Shown piece after piece: positions 35,781-49,880 of a DNA stretch of 64,000 bases; positions within the stretch are counted from its first letter, which is position 1; each line of letters opens with the position of its first letter. The notes below the pieces were generated by a model. It did not search any database. It was not told the origin of the DNA and worked only from the letters and a program-made list of their open reading frames with translations. Position numbers and translations under genes: made by a program. The DNA is from Selaginella tamariscina. Its lineage: Eukaryota; Streptophyta; Lycopodiopsida; Selaginellales; Selaginellaceae. The DNA lies in NCBI GenBank assembly GCA_003024785.1, contig PUQB01000837.1:25200-89199 (forward strand). The letters run 5' to 3'.

Positions 35781-37400
35781 TAAGTTTTAATAAATTTAAA
35801 CTTTAAAACTATTATTGAAAATTATGTATTTTTACTCAATTATATAATAACTTAGTATATATGAACATTATAACTAAAATGAGAATGATATATAAAAATG
35901 GGAATATAAAAAAAATTTAATTAGTACTTACATGTTATTTATTAATATTTTAAACATACATTTTTAAAGAATATTCTTTCTTTAAATATATTATTTTAAA
36001 AATATTTTTTAATATTAAAAAATACTAATTAAATAATTAAATTATTAATTATTAAGAAATGGGACTATAGACATAGTTACAATGTTCATATATGGAAATT
36101 AGATTTCTTATCTATCACTAGTCATAAAATGATTAGTTTATTCATTTAAAAATATTTGATTAATGACATAAAACTAATAATATGTTCAAATTAGTTTACT
36201 TTATATAGGAGAATTATTCTGTTTTATATTTAAAAAATAAGTAATTCTAGTAATTTTATTTGTTAATTTCATATACTAAAATTATCAGTTTTCATTGAAA
36301 TAAGACAATAGTTTAAATAGCTATAACATATTAATTTCTTAATAAAATTATAGTGTTTATTGAAATATATTTTGTTTGGAATATATTAATAAAAGAACTA
36401 TATGTTTTGTTGAAATTATGTATTTTCTTACTTTTAAATTGTGTAAAATATCATTGTCTACAAACATTAGACACATGGAATTATATCATTGTTCAATTAA
36501 GACCACATACAACCCTTGTGAAAAACCAGTAGTATATATCCTAATAATTTTATGTTAAAAGTAAGGTATAAAAATTTGAGTATAAGTTATCCAGTTGGTT
36601 TTGAGAGCTAGAAAATTTGCCAATGTAGTGCTTGAGCATGAACCATATTTATTATCATTTACTTCTTCATACATGTGACACATGCAAACTAATTTGAAAT
36701 TTTAAGTGCAAATCCTTTTAACAACTTAATTAATTTCTGATTCACTTGAAAAGGAAGTCATGAAATCTCAATATTATTTTACATTTTAAAACAAAGAAAG
36801 CTAAAGTAAAAGTAAAACTTATTGTCTCCAATTTCATCCATGTGTGCAGGGTTTTATTATTTTGCATGTTCTTGATTAGTTGGTTCAATAACTTGTTCAG
36901 TCTTGAATGGAGAAAAAAGCCATATCTACAATGAAAACTTGATTAACCACAAGCCATTTATCCTTACCTAAATCTCTATACTATGTGCATTGCATGGTCT
37001 AATTATGAGCATCTATATATCCTCACAACCTGTAATAGCACTTGTGTCTCCACACCATCATATTCCTCTACTATCATGAAACTTATGCGGCAAATCCTAC
37101 CAACCTTTATAGTTGATAGAGTGCCATGTAAAATAGATACATTAAAGAAACCATAAAACATGTAAAAATGTCATGTAACATATATGTGTTAAAAGTGTGT
37201 AAAAAACCTCAGCTTTACTTACATCTTTTAGATGTTGATGTCTCTTAGATGTAGATGTTTAATCATATGTTTTCTTAGTGTTTTATTTCTTCTGTATAAC
37301 ATGATTGTATCCTCTTCATCTTTAAATACCATTTTTTGTTAATTGAGTGATAAGTAAGCTTTTGGTCATTCTAGCTCATCATGTGAATAATAATACAGCT
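35781..37400. other. AT-rich gene-free interval
   Basis: Nothing recognised; AT-rich, with only short spurious frames. Confidence 0.45.
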
Positions 37401-37419
37401 ATTACATATCACGACTCAA

Positions 37420-37535
37420 TACAGGATATAGGATTCCGAATACAGGATACGGGTTGCAGGATATTCCTACAGGGATTCCAGATACAAGATACGGTTGTAG
37501 GATATTCCTACAAGATATGCTACAGGATATACTTA
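37420..37535. repeat. Short-period tandem repeat (acaggata-type)
   Basis: Successive variants of (ta)caggata(ta/tt/cg), including ataggattccgaatacaggat and gcaggatattcctacaggg, recur at spacings of about 12-60 nt. The larger unit, ggatattcctaca, appears twice, about 41 nt apart. Confidence 0.65.
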
Positions 37536-37734
37536 GAGGATAAGGGACATGTGGATTCATTTTAGCCTCTGCATGTATGCAGCCACTTTTACATGCATGC
37601 AACCACTTTTAGCAATCATGCCTAGATTAGCTCTTGGAGTTGTGAGCATAAAAGCTCCGACCTAATTGTTGTACAATAGTTACTATCAACACCAGTCTTA
37701 CTACGATCAATCTTGTCTTGTCTCGTTCTTGTCC

Positions 37735-38080
37735 TACTCCTTGCTTCTTGTTCTCTCCTTGTCTCGCTCCTGGATCCTATCCTGCTCTTGTTTACTCTTG
37801 AATTCTGTCTTGTTCTTGGATTTTATCCTGCGCCTTCCTGTCTTGCTCCCGAATCCTATCCTGTTTCTGTCTTGCTCCTAGATCCTGTCCTGCGCCTTTC
37901 TGTCTTGCTCCCGGATCCTATCCTGTTCCTGTCTTGCTCCTGGATCCTGTCCTGCGCCTTCCTGTCTTGCTTCCGGATCCTATCCTGTTCCTATCTTGCT
38001 CATGGATCATGTCTTGTGCTTGGTCTTGCTCTTGAGTTCCTAGTTCATGTCCTACTTTTTGTCATGCTCCTGAGTTAAGC
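37735..38080. repeat. Minisatellite, about 60-bp unit, CT-rich
   Basis: The phrase cctgtcttgctcc(c/t)ggatcctatcct alternates with tcttgctcctggatcctgtc and cctgcgcct, at a period of about 60 nt (half-period about 30), for five or so copies. One strand is strongly pyrimidine-rich. The open frames across it are Leu/Ser/Cys-rich products of the repeat, not genes. Confidence 0.85.
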
Positions 38081-38893
38081 CTTTTTGTTCTTGGAATCCT
38101 GCTCTCTTCATAGTTCCTGGATCATGGCTTGACATTACAAATATTTATATTTAATACATTACATGTTGATATGAATCTGTACATGAATATGTTTATGTGT
38201 GTGTGAAAGAGTGTATGTGTGAGAGTGTGTATATGTGTGTGTTGCATGGTGTGTGTGCGAGAGTGGATGTTTGTGAGAGAGTGGATGTGTGTCTACATGT
38301 GTGTTGTATGTTGTCTATGTTTGTAAATCATGAATAAGCCTTTCATGTTTTGGATACTTCTTAGGAAAGGGAGGTTGCATTTCTTTCCATTATCAATGAG
38401 CATATTCAGCTTGATCATTATCTTCAGTGGAGGTTCATTTGTTTCCTCCATAATTTGTAGCACTATAGCAGTTTCTACAATAAACTCATGCCAATCTGCC
38501 AAACTAAATGCAAAGTGACATCATATACCTTATGCTTCAAAACTACACCCACTAGTAGATCTATGGGAGGGTTGGCCATTTTTCGTGTAATCAATTTGTG
38601 TTCACGAGTGGACTTATGATTTATTTAAGTTAACTAGTGAATTTAAGTAATTGAACATCATATTCTTATATTTACTAGGTTAATTATAATTAAATACAAG
38701 TGAACAACTGATAGAAAATTTAATTTGAGTGCGTAAAATGTTAAAATAGCACCATATATTATAATCCTCATGACTTACAGTAATAAACATTAAAGTTTGT
38801 TAAATCGATCTTTAAACATCTTTACAACCTTAACACATGTCAAACTTGTTTGATAAATGTGAGTGTCATTGTTTTCATCATGTGACAAACTTA
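38081..38893. other. Low-complexity and AT-rich interval
   Basis: A (gtgt/gaga)-rich stretch lies at about 38195-38320. The rest is AT-rich with short frames on both strands that I cannot place in a family. Confidence 0.4.
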
Positions 38894-39085
38894 TCAAATA
38901 CATAAATTAAAGATGCTTGCATGCATACATAACACTGTCTCTCTTTTCATAAAATCTTCACAGTTGCACTTTGGTATTTGTTTAATATTGATAGTGTAGA
39001 AATGATCCTCAATAGTGGTAGATTGCACCTTGTAAGTCCAAGATATGCGACTTACCTTTTGTTGTATTTCAACATTGGTCACCAT
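38894..39085 (-). mobile_element. SWIM zinc-finger remnant, probably MULE-type transposase
   Basis: The minus-strand frame reads ...YTINIKQIPKCNCEDF and ETVLCMHASIF. This fits the SWIM pattern CxC-x(n)-CxH (CNC...CMH), found at the C terminus of plant MULE/FAR1-type transposases and their domesticated relatives. Only about 60 residues are open, with no catalytic DDE region in frame next to it. Neighbouring minus-strand fragments up to about 41,260 may belong to the same decayed unit, but I cannot show it. Confidence 0.5.
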
Positions 39086-39305
39086 TTCTCTTATCTCTAC
39101 AATTCATTATTTAGTTAATTTAGACACATTGGACCCCTAAGGCACTTGCATTGTGGATGTGCGTTCAAGTCCATTATAGTTTCTTGTGTAGGTGGGTATG
39201 GAATGTCTCCAAAACCCATGTGAAAACTACTCAACAAGTCTCATCAACTCCTTGTCAGACTAGTCCCTTTTGTTCACATGCCACATAACCAAAAAGTTTG
39301 TTTGT

Positions 39306-39544
39306 CATAGTTCTAACTTGGTGGGTTGACACTACCTGGATAAAGATTGTGGGATATGTGGGTAAAAGACTCAAGTGTCATCATGACTAGGAGCCCTCTC
39401 ATAAACACCAATTAGCCCTTTGCCTAATTGGCTTAAGGGGAGAGGAAAGGTTATTACATGATGACCCAATTACGCTTAAGTCTTTTGCCCACATATCCCA
39501 CAATCTTTACCCATGTAGTGTCAACCCACTAGGTTATAACTATG
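39306..39544. mobile_element. Foldback/MITE-like hairpin element
   Basis: Left arm 39306-39385 (catagttctaacttggtggg...tcatcatg) is complemented by right arm 39457-39544 (catgatgac...cccactaggttataactatg), with only scattered mismatches and one short insertion. The intervening 70 nt contain a further small inverted pair (caattag / ctaattg). About 240 bp folds into a single long hairpin. No coding capacity. Confidence 0.8.
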
Positions 39545-42279
39545 ACATCGTCGGCTTGGTTGTAGATGCTTGCCAGTGTTCTTAGCTTGTGCCAAGATTA
39601 AGCAATGACTTCATATTAATAATGTACGATGGACTATGTTTATTGATTTGAAAGTGTACAGCGTTTTGTCTCAAACATGAGTGATAAATCACTAATGATG
39701 AGTAAAATTGACACCACCAAAAGTTGAAGGTTGATAATTATTTAAAGATTGATAATTCTTTCTACAAGCATGTCCGACATTTGAACCATATAAGTAAATC
39801 CAAACCCATTTTTTGTGACTGCCAAATATGCATTCCTTGTAAAAGCTTGAAAACTAATGGTGAACAAACTGCCTAGGCTACTCTAATGTAAGCTTATATG
39901 TTTCCACAACCTACATCTTTACCAACACATTTGCATTAGTTTTAGGACTAAGTCTTCAAATAGCCAATTAGTTTCTTTACACTTTCTACTCCTTAACTAA
40001 GGTGGGTGGCTCTGTTGGTGGAACAAGCCCATTCTCTCTTCTCATTTCTATTGGTGAAACACTTTCATTTTCTTAGCATCAACTTGCATCGTCAGTCAAG
40101 TCGATAGTTTCTATAGAGGATCATTTATATCTTGGTGCTATTTGGAAATTAAACTCCTAGTCTCCAAGCATTATTCTTAGTTGCCACTAGTTCAAACTCA
40201 CACCATTTTAGGACGTACTGTTATGTCATCTCTAAGATGGGTTCTTCCATGTGATACTCCATTGATGTGCCAGTGACAACCTTTTGCACAACTTGGTGAA
40301 ACCTTTTTGGACATCCTCCCTTCAATTGTTTAATGGTCAACCATGTTCCAATGTACCTCCCCTTCTAAAATGCAACTATCTTAAAGGATTGTTCCAAAGC
40401 ATGTAATATATTAGTAACACAAGCATCATATAACTTAAATGGGCCACAACTAACTTTTGAAGCTAACCAACTCTAATGTTTACTTTTCAAAAGGTTTACT
40501 ATCAATGCATAAGCAACATCGCCAAGAGTAAGATTTTGTGGTATTTATAAAAAAGTATATTAATGTGTTTTTTTTTTTTTTTTTTTTCTTTTGAGGGGTG
40601 ATTGGTGAATTCTAACGTACCACCATCCTAACTAGCACTCAAGTTGTGGTAAATTTATAATGTTTACATTTTCTCTCTCAACTACAATGGATTTCATTAC
40701 ATCATCATGTGCTTCAACTTTCTCCATAGTTGGAGTTAGAACCCACTCCCAATAGATCATCTTATGCTCAATTTGAAAATCTAATATGTTCATTAAAACT
40801 TTGAATCTAATAAAAAAAACACATGTCCTACACATCTATTATTGCTGTCTAGTTTGTGTTAACTACATTTACTGAGAATCCTCTAAAATTGGGTTGTTTT
40901 CTAGTATGTTTGACCACAACCTTGTTAAGTGAGTTTTTCACTTGTGCAACGTGATCTTGCATTTTGAATTTATCAACAACGATGGTTAAGTTGCACCTTA
41001 ATTTTTTAGAAAATGCATAAATAATATATAATACTCACTTGGGATTGTAAATATGTGTTGCTATAGTAACCCATTCCTTCATGCAATAGACATGGTCGAA
41101 ATGAATTAAACAATTTGCAAAATCACCATCCCTTAACATATCCATCCTCTTAACGAGATCGACACATGAAGTTGATCCCCACATGGACATCTTGAATATG
41201 TAACACCATTGTTTTGACATTGTTGAGTTGATCATGAAATAGACTACCATGTATGTGTTCATAAGGGCATTTGAACTTCAAATTTAGAACAAACTGATCT
41301 TTTAAAATCTTTTACCCAATATTTAATCCTAAGAAGAAATGATGAGTATCAATAACCACAAAAAAAGAAAGGTACAGTACCTTTGTGTTGTAATAGGTTG
41401 GAGAGAATGTATCAATTCAATAAATTGATTATCTGTTAGAAAAGAATCATTATTGAGGAGGATATCCATTGCATGTTCCTTGTAAATCACTTTTAAATAT
41501 ACTTGAAGGTGGTAAATATACTCTTTATTGCAATATTTACAGCTGCGGCTTTCATTTTTCTTAGAGACTTTCTGTCGACAACTTGATCTAATGAATGATC
41601 ATGTAAATCAATGTGTATAGCTACTCTTCCAAAAGATAACATGAGTTGATTTGAAATAGTATTACTTTATTAAACATGACTTCATGCAAATAAGAACACT
41701 CTTACACAATTGACACTTGGTACCACTGACCAACTGTCTAACAAATGGAGATTTCCTAGTTGCTCCATCGAACTTAGTGTCATTGATTCCTCTATTTGTG
41801 TTGCATATTAAATCATTATATTGTAAATGTCACACTTTGCCAATGAGTATGTGCTCATGTATCCGCCAATGGTTTTCATTTGCAACGGACACCAATTGTG
41901 AACATCGAGTCAAGTCTCCATTCCTTGGTGATAGCCATTATGCTCCTGTGAGAATGATTTATATATATAAGCGAAATGCAAGCTTTAAAGATTGTAATTG
42001 CAATGATTATGTTGTAATCAATAGCTTGACAATGATAGGCATCATTGAATATATGACAAATAGAATTACAATATTTTCAAAAAAAAATCAATTTAATATT
42101 TTCAATTTATTAATTCTTATTAATCAATGATAAGTGGATAGGATTATTATCATGTATTGGAATTACTTGATAATGGTTATAGTGATCCTATTCCTTTTGA
42201 TTAATTAGGATTTAGAAATGATTAAAAATAAAAAATATTTTAAAATGTGTATATTTTATTTATTTTACCCATCAAAATA
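39545..42279. other. Unassigned AT-rich interval with short frames
   Basis: Moderately AT-rich. Open stretches of 60-140 codons exist on both strands (for example 41717-42130 plus, 41035-41262 minus) but show no domain I recognise. A poly-T run of about 18 nt lies near 40570. Probably decayed transposon sequence. Confidence 0.35.
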
Positions 42280-42900
42280 ATATTCTTGTTAGAGCTATTT
42301 AGTCAATCATCTGTCTTACATGTCTTAGTCAACTGCCACATGTCACTGCCCTTTGGCACTATAAATAGAGGACACGGGGAGTCCTACATCTCTGCGTTAA
42401 TGCAGCTCTAGCAAGTTCTTCATAGAGTAGTAAGTCATTGCTTATATTTTAACTTTTCTCTTAATTATTTACATTTATTTTCTTTAATTAGACAACATTC
42501 CCTCTTTCCATGTATTTCTCACTCTAATTTGCTTTTTTTTTCTCTTTCGCACTTCCATATTGGCGAGGATTCATTATTAATTATATTTGTAAGGATTCGA
42601 GTCTTTGAACTCATTCAAATCCTATTTTCTTGAAGATATATTTCCTATTTTTTTTCTCTTTACACACTCTTTTATCTTTTCGGCATATGAACATCAATAT
42701 GGAAATTGAATCGCATTGTTGTAAAACTTCTCATTGTTGCTTTGCTCAATTCAATAACAACATATGGCCAAAAGAGAAAAAAAGATATGTATTTTATTTG
42801 TCTTTTTGTTATTGGATCTAGCTTATTTTTGTTTCACTCTCGCATGTTTTTTTTGCAAAGGGGTTTGCTAGCAAACCCAATAGGTGTTTCAATATGAGGA
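42280..42900 (+). other. LTR-like or promoter-like segment with TATA box
   Basis: A segment beginning tgttagagc (42289) has a good TATA box, ctataaatagagg, near 42359, followed by a leader-like region, a CT-rich stretch and poly-T tracts. It resembles the U3-R part of an LTR, but no paired copy, target duplication or adjacent coding region could be shown. Confidence 0.3.
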
Positions 42901-43556
42901 CAAAATTGTTGATTATTCTGGGCAATGATTCAAGCTCAAGTCAGCAACAAATTATGAAAGGTACATTGCATTCTTTTTTCAATCTATTTTTTAAGCTTGC
43001 ACTCTTGCTAAAGGTTTATCTTGGAATTACCATGTCATTTACCAAAGAGATCACGAGCTCATTAGGAATGATGGTGCCATTGAACTTGTTCTTCAAGGAT
43101 ATAGCAATAACATGTACATTATTCCAAATGTTTTGAATAATTGAATGCTTGTGATTGTACCTTTTGGAGCAGAGTACAAGAGTGCTCATTGAAGTCAATG
43201 TAGCTCTTGCTAGAGTTATATGCCCCACATCATGTTGTGGTTGTTAATTTTACTATCAATATGGGAAGTATGGTTGCAGCTTGTGCAAGAGAACGACTAG
43301 TATGTGGTATCAAAAGGGCAAATTCACTAGTATTTAGGATCCTCGAAGACCTAAAATAAAGACTAATCACTGATAATTGAAACTAGTGATTTATAAATTT
43401 AATTCGATCTCATTATACAAATTTATCTAGTAATTTTGATTTTCATAAGAAGAATTCAATAGACGTTCTCACTAATGTCGTTTATTAAACAAACATTTTA
43501 AATTGCCAGACTATGCTGAAGAAGCAAGAAGACAAACTAAGTTTCATGATGTATTT

Positions 43557-44492
43557 TGTCAGAGTTTTTACATGGTGCCACAAAGGCAGCTTGCCAGGTG
43601 CCAACCTTGAAATCCCCTCTCTGAAAACTCCCACGAAATCTGGTAAAATAACCCATATTAAGAACCCAAGTCTTAGGAACTCAAACCCCTAATTGACTAA
43701 GTCCACGAATGAGACTCACCTTGTGAATCAGGATACACGGACTAGTCGAGCCTTAGGTGTCGTTCCTAGCTTGGTGTGGTTAAGGCGGCCGGAGCAAGGC
43801 CTCAACCACTAGTTTTGTAGAACGTGAACTTGGCAATGCCTTTGAGCTTGTGAGTAGGTTTTCGGACCAAGAAATCTGACTAACTCCTTGGAAATGACGT
43901 GCCCCTATTAGATCCTACCAACGATAAGGATAGTCTAACCCTAGGGTGGGTTGTAGCCCTGTTATGTGGAAGTTTGGGCGGCACAATGGAGGGTTGCACC
44001 TTAATGAGACAAGCTTAGCTTGCACAAGTAGGAGGTTAACGAGCTCTCTTTTGAAACCAAGAAGTCACTACATATACTCTACCTTATTTATGTGACGGAT
44101 GCCCCCCCCTGTTTACCTAAGTGAGTAAGTGGGCTGGCACGGAAATGCCAGCCCTTAGAGAAAACGGTTGTCCTAACCTAACCCTAAACCTAACCCCTAG
44201 GGGGGGGGGTATTAGGGCAACCCTAGGGTTAGGTCAACCCTCTTTTTAACAAGCATATTTAACGGAAAACTTATTTTTGTAACATCAAACTGGGGGAGAG
44301 TTTTTTAGAGGGTACTACCTTCGCCTAGAGTTTCTCGAGGTACCTAGTGACAGCCGGCCGGACTACCCCTAAATACCTAAGTGCACTAAGCGGGGCTGTT
44401 TCTCACTACAACTAGGGTTCGCCACACAACTCGGTAGGTAACAACAGTCAAACCCCAAAGTAAAGGGTCGAGTCATAGTAAAAACTATGACA
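43557..44492 (-). repeat. 3' LTR of chromovirus A
   Basis: 936 bp, ends TG...CA. Contains long C and G runs and a telomere-like block, ctaaccctaaacctaacccc, near 44177-44198. Confidence 0.92.
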
Positions 44493-47400
44493 CACTCCCC
44501 GCCTTTGAAATGTCAACGTCCTCGTTGACGTCTAACTCCAAGACTAGACTAGGTTAGAAAAATTAACTGAAAACTAACGCTAATCACTCTATGCGGAGTC
44601 AGCAAAAAGTTCACAAGTTTTATTACCCCCCTTGCATTACGCGAAGCCAAGTACTTCAGAACCGTCGTTCACTGAGCGAAACTCAGCTGCCGGAGGCACC
44701 ACCTGCGACAAGAAGTCACTTGGAGACCTTTTGCACGTCTGCAAAGTCTGTCACCCGACACAGACAACAAGTTAGTTAATTTCTTTAAGTTAACTAGAAT
44801 TTATATTGGAGGCCTCTAGTTAAGGTTGTTGTCGGCCCCTAGGTTAATAAGAAATAAGTTCACTTTATTTCTATCATCATTACTAACAGTTTGAGACCTT
44901 GCCTCAAACTCCTTCACTATCTCCATCGCGTTCTGTAGATTATCCAATGGTTCCCATGTCGACTCGCATGCCGGGTAACCCTTCCACTTAACAAGATATT
45001 CTCGTTTACGTTTTCGCGTCCCTCGGCGTTTAATATCCTTTGCATCCAAAATCGACTCAACTTCGAACTCCTTCATATCGCCGACCAGCTCAGGAAGCGG
45101 ACGTAAGCTTTCATATCTCTGCGGATGTTTCTCATCCTTGTGGAATGGCTCGAGTAAATTGACATGAAACACATTGTGTATTGTTCCCAACTCCGGAGGA
45201 AGATCTAACTCATAAGCCACTTTCCCTACTTGCTTCACCACCTTGTATGGACCTATGTAGTGCGATAGAAACTTCCTCGAAAGAGTGTTGGAACCTTCAG
45301 GTTTTTGGTACTCAACAATACCATATCCCCAACCTGATACTCTACATCCCGCCGATGCTTATCGTACTGCTGACGATACCTTTCCTGTGCTGCAGCCATC
45401 GCTTGACGAGCAGCTTCCCATGTCGATACAATTGTCCCGTGAACTCTGCTACAGATGGAACTCGATTGCTATCGTCTTTCGGTAACACCATACTCTGAGG
45501 AATACCACCCTTATTCCCAGTTAACACTTCCATCGGGCTACATCCGATTGCAGTGTGTGTCGAGTTATTGTAACATATCTCAGCCATATCAAGTGTTCAG
45601 CCCAATCAAGTTGATCACCTTGAACATAGCATCTGAGATAGTCCTCGACTTGTCGGTTCACTCTCGTTTGACCATGTTTGGATGGTAAGCGTACTGAACT
45701 TCAGCATCGTACCAAACTGCTTAAACAACGTCCCCAAAACTTCCCGTAAACCGAGGATCCGATCTGAGATCATGGTTTCCGGTAGTCCGCGCACTCTTAT
45801 GACTTCGTGGAAGAACAACTTCGCTGCTTGAATTGCATTCACTGTCTCTACAGTTGGAATGAAATGAGCAACCTTTGAAAACCGATCGACTACCACCATG
45901 AGCGCATTAAAACCACAAGATTTTGGCAATCCCATGATAAAGTCCAAAGTAACACTTTGAAATGGCCGCTCTGGAATCGGTATACACTGCAACTTCCCAG
46001 CTCGTTTTTGCGATCGGTTCTCACTTGTTGACATGTGGGGCATGTCTTGACATACTTGGCAACATCGTCTATCATACCCGGCCAATAGAATCCCTGTTTC
46101 AACAAAGCCAACGTCTTATGCCTTCCACCATGTCCTGCCAAAGGAACGTCGTGATGCTCTCTTAACAGCCTCTCCCTCCATGTCCTTCTGGAACATAGAG
46201 TCTCTTTTCTTTATAATAAAGAACTCCATCTCGTACCGCAAAATGGCCTGTTTGAGTGCATCCATTCGACTTTCTATTCCTGCTGGAATATTACCATCTC
46301 TTCGTAATGATGAACTTGTTTCCTCTTTGCCACCAGGCTCAAAGCCTCCTTAGCAAACTTGTCCTGAGGATACGCCGTCACAAATTCATCCACCAAAGTT
46401 GACATGGGTGCTGACATAATCGAAGATGACTGAGTGCATCAGCTACCACATTGTCCTTTCCCGCTTTGTTTGATTTCAGGCTGAAATCGTGCCAACTTCT
46501 GCTGCCATCTAGCATACTTCGATAGCTTCGGCTGCGTTTCAAAATACCTTAGAGTTACACTATCTGTCCAAACCACAGTGCCATGACTTGGAAGATAATG
46601 ACGCCAATACTCCAAGGAAGCAACAATAGCATACATCTCCTTTTCGTGAGTAGGCCATCGAGTTTGCGCGGCATCTAACTTCTTCGAGAAAAAGGACACT
46701 GGATGTCCTTTCTGTTGCAATACACCACCAATTGCAAAGTCGGAAGCGTCACATTCTACTTCAAAGGGATCTTCAAAGATGGGCAACTGCAAAACTGGCT
46801 CAGAAGAGATAGCCTCTTTGAGTTTGACGAACGCACGTTGGCACTCTGGAGTCCAATGCCATGGAATGTTTTTCGTAAGATCTGTCAATGGGGCCGCTAT
46901 TTCCGAGTAACCCTTTATGAATCTTCGGTAATACCCTGTCAGACCAAGAAATGATCTAACTTCATGCACATCTTTTAAAGTCATCCACTCGTAATAGCTT
47001 GAATTTTCTTTGGGTCCATGGCAACCTCCCCACCTGAGATCAAGTGTCCCAAGAAATCTATCTTGGTTTGACCAAATGCGCACTTGCTTTCTTTAGCATA
47101 CAACTGGTTCTCTCTCAACCTCTGAAACACTTTTTCTAAGTGTTCCACATGTTCCTCAATTGTCGAACTGAAAATCAGAATGTCATCAATATACACCACT
47201 ACGAACTCGTCTAGATAGTCTCTAAACACATCATCCATCATTGTGCAAAAAGTTGCTGGAGCATTGCACAACCCGAATGGTAAGACTAGAAACTCAAATG
47301 ATCCATAACGCGTTCGAAAAGCGGTCTTCTCAATGTCATTCTCTGCTACCCGAATCTGATGGTACCCGATCTCAAGTCTATTCTTGAAAAATACTTTGCT

Positions 47401-49880
47401 TTTGATAGCCTATCAAATAAGTCGTCCACTCGTGGAAGAGGATACTTATTTTTGATAGTTATCGCGTTCAGCGCTCGATAGTCCACACACATTCGCATCG
47501 TACCATCCTTTTTCATTACGAACAAGATAGGTGCACCATATGGCGATCGACTAGGTCGAATGTGTCCTCGACCATCAATTCTGTCAGCTGTCTCTTCAAT
47601 TCTACTAACTCTTGAGGATTCAACCGATATGGGGCTCTTGCCGGTGGAGACGAACCTGGCAAAATCTCTATCCTGTGGTCCACAACTCGACGTGGAGGTT
47701 AACTCGGGCGGCAAGTCTTCTGGCAACACATCCTTAAACATGTTCAAGACTTCCAAAATAGGTTAGGAACAGATTCTTGACCATCTCCTATTTTGACTTC
47801 ACCAGTATCCAAAACCATTGCAAGAAACACACGTTCCCGATGTCTAACTGCCTTACGCAACTGAGTTAAGGTAAGGAACATAGGATTCCAATCCTTATCA
47901 GTTAGCGTTTCCATTTTGAGCGTGGTTTTCTAATGTCCTTCTTTATCTGCTGCAAGCGTGATTCGATTTCTCCAGAACCCCTCATTTCGATTACATGTTT
48001 ATGGAACCATTCCATACCCAAAACAAAGTCAAACCCCGTCATATTCAAGACAACTAAGTCTAGCTTAGCCTTCCAATCTTTGATTTGGACAGGAACTGCC
48101 CTTGCTATATTATTAGTATTTTGAGAACCTTTGCCAAAATTGATCTTTATTTCACACATCTTTATTACATCCAAATTCAATCGACGAGCTAGACTAGTCG
48201 ATATGAAGTTGTATGTTGCTCCAGTATCGATCATCATTCGGACTCGGTCCCCTCGTATCCTTCCTGTCAAATATAGCAAAGGGTCAGTTTTGTCTTGAAT
48301 AGCGAATAAGGCAGGTTGTGTCTGGCACAACATTACCTCTTCTGACTCATCTTCCGGATCTTCAAGCGTTTCTGGTTCAGCAACTTCCTCTTCTACCATC
48401 GCCTTGAAATGTCCTGATTGTTGTGAGGGTGCCGGACACTCTTTAGCAAAATGACCAGGCTTGTTACAATTATAACATTTCAACCCCGCCTGCGGAACGG
48501 GGGAGCAGACTTTGGAGCCGATCCTTTGGCCTGCTGAGGAGGTGGTAACGCCAATGGTTTCCGAAATCCGGTGGGTCTTGATGTGTCCGAAAACTTGGAA
48601 CTGCCGACAAAGGGACTTGCACTTCGAATTGATGGCGATTGATCTGGTCGCCTATCAAACCTTCTGAACCCAGACTTTGGAGGAAACTTCCTTGGTTTAG
48701 GTTTTGCTTCCTCCCCTTTGTACAAGTCTTCTAACGACATGCCATAAGCAACCTTTTGAGCTGCCTCTTGACATTCCCGATAGCTTGTTGGCTTGTACCT
48801 TAAGATTTCTTCCGCGTCTTCTCATTCAAGCTAGCATGAAGCAACTTCGAGCTTCATCATCGCTCATATTTGGCACCAATCGCCGTACACTTTCGAATCG
48901 ATAAACGTGGTCCATAGGACTTCCCCGAACTCCCTGTTGACAAAGTGCCAGGTCAGCACGCAATCGCAAACCGAGATCATCCGGCATATACTGCTTTTTG
49001 ATCTCCTTTTTCATGTGCTTCCAGCTGTTTCGGTATCCACGTTCACCTTCAACAATTCGCCACCAAGTCTTAGCTTCTTCTTTAAGAAACTGCTTGGCAC
49101 ATGCAACCTTTTCTGTCTTTCTCACGGAAGCAGCCTCGAAATAGCTTTCCATATCATACAACCAGTCATCCAAAACCTTGTAATCCTTTGAACCCATGAA
49201 ATTCGAAGGCTTTACCGGTTTGAATTTACTGGGACCTCCACCACTACTTCCGTCGAAGAATCTGATTCAGAGGAACCTGACTCTGAGTCATGCTTCTTCT
49301 TCTTTTTTGTGTCTGGTTGCGGAACATCTGGCACTGCAGTATTCGTCGGAATCCGAACGGCAACATTATCGATTCGGTCGTTCAACCCCAAACATCCCCT
49401 CGAAGTTCGTTTAGGGCATCCATCATTATTTCTCGCCAACCAGGTCGTTGTCTAACTCTAGGGGGTCGACCTGGATCAGCCTCATCCATCTCCTCATTTT
49501 GAGCCTCTGCGACAGCCCTCTCTGCCTCAGGCTCTGGTTGCTTTCTTTGCTCATCGTATTGAACCCTAGTTCAACACTCGGAGAATATGCTTGGAATATT
49601 CCCAATGTGAAATTGGAAACACCCTGCACAGGTTGTACACCCACACACATCAGCTTAAACTAGCATAAGACTTTCGGACATACCTAGAATCTCACGCCGA
49701 CTCACTGAGCAAGTGTTCTCCGAAGTTTGACAACTCACAGGATCAAACTCTCTGCGCAGAATACAGACATGTCAACCGAAAGCAATAGAGTATATCAAGA
49801 ATTTAGAGTTATCTAAACATTGAAACACCCTACACTTAAGGCAGTCCTACTGACCGCAGAGAACTTGCTCCGATACCAAT

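Noticed and set aside
37400-38080. CRISPR-like regular repeats
   Set aside because: Units are contiguous variants without unique spacers and the genome is eukaryotic; these are minisatellites.
41717-42130. 137-codon plus-strand frame in the AT-rich interval
   Set aside because: No domain, signal or splice context; the cysteine-rich wording looks like chance or a decayed transposon.
44170-44220. Telomere-like ccctaaacctaacccc in the LTR
   Set aside because: It is present in both LTR copies of the chromovirus and is part of the LTR, not an interstitial telomere.
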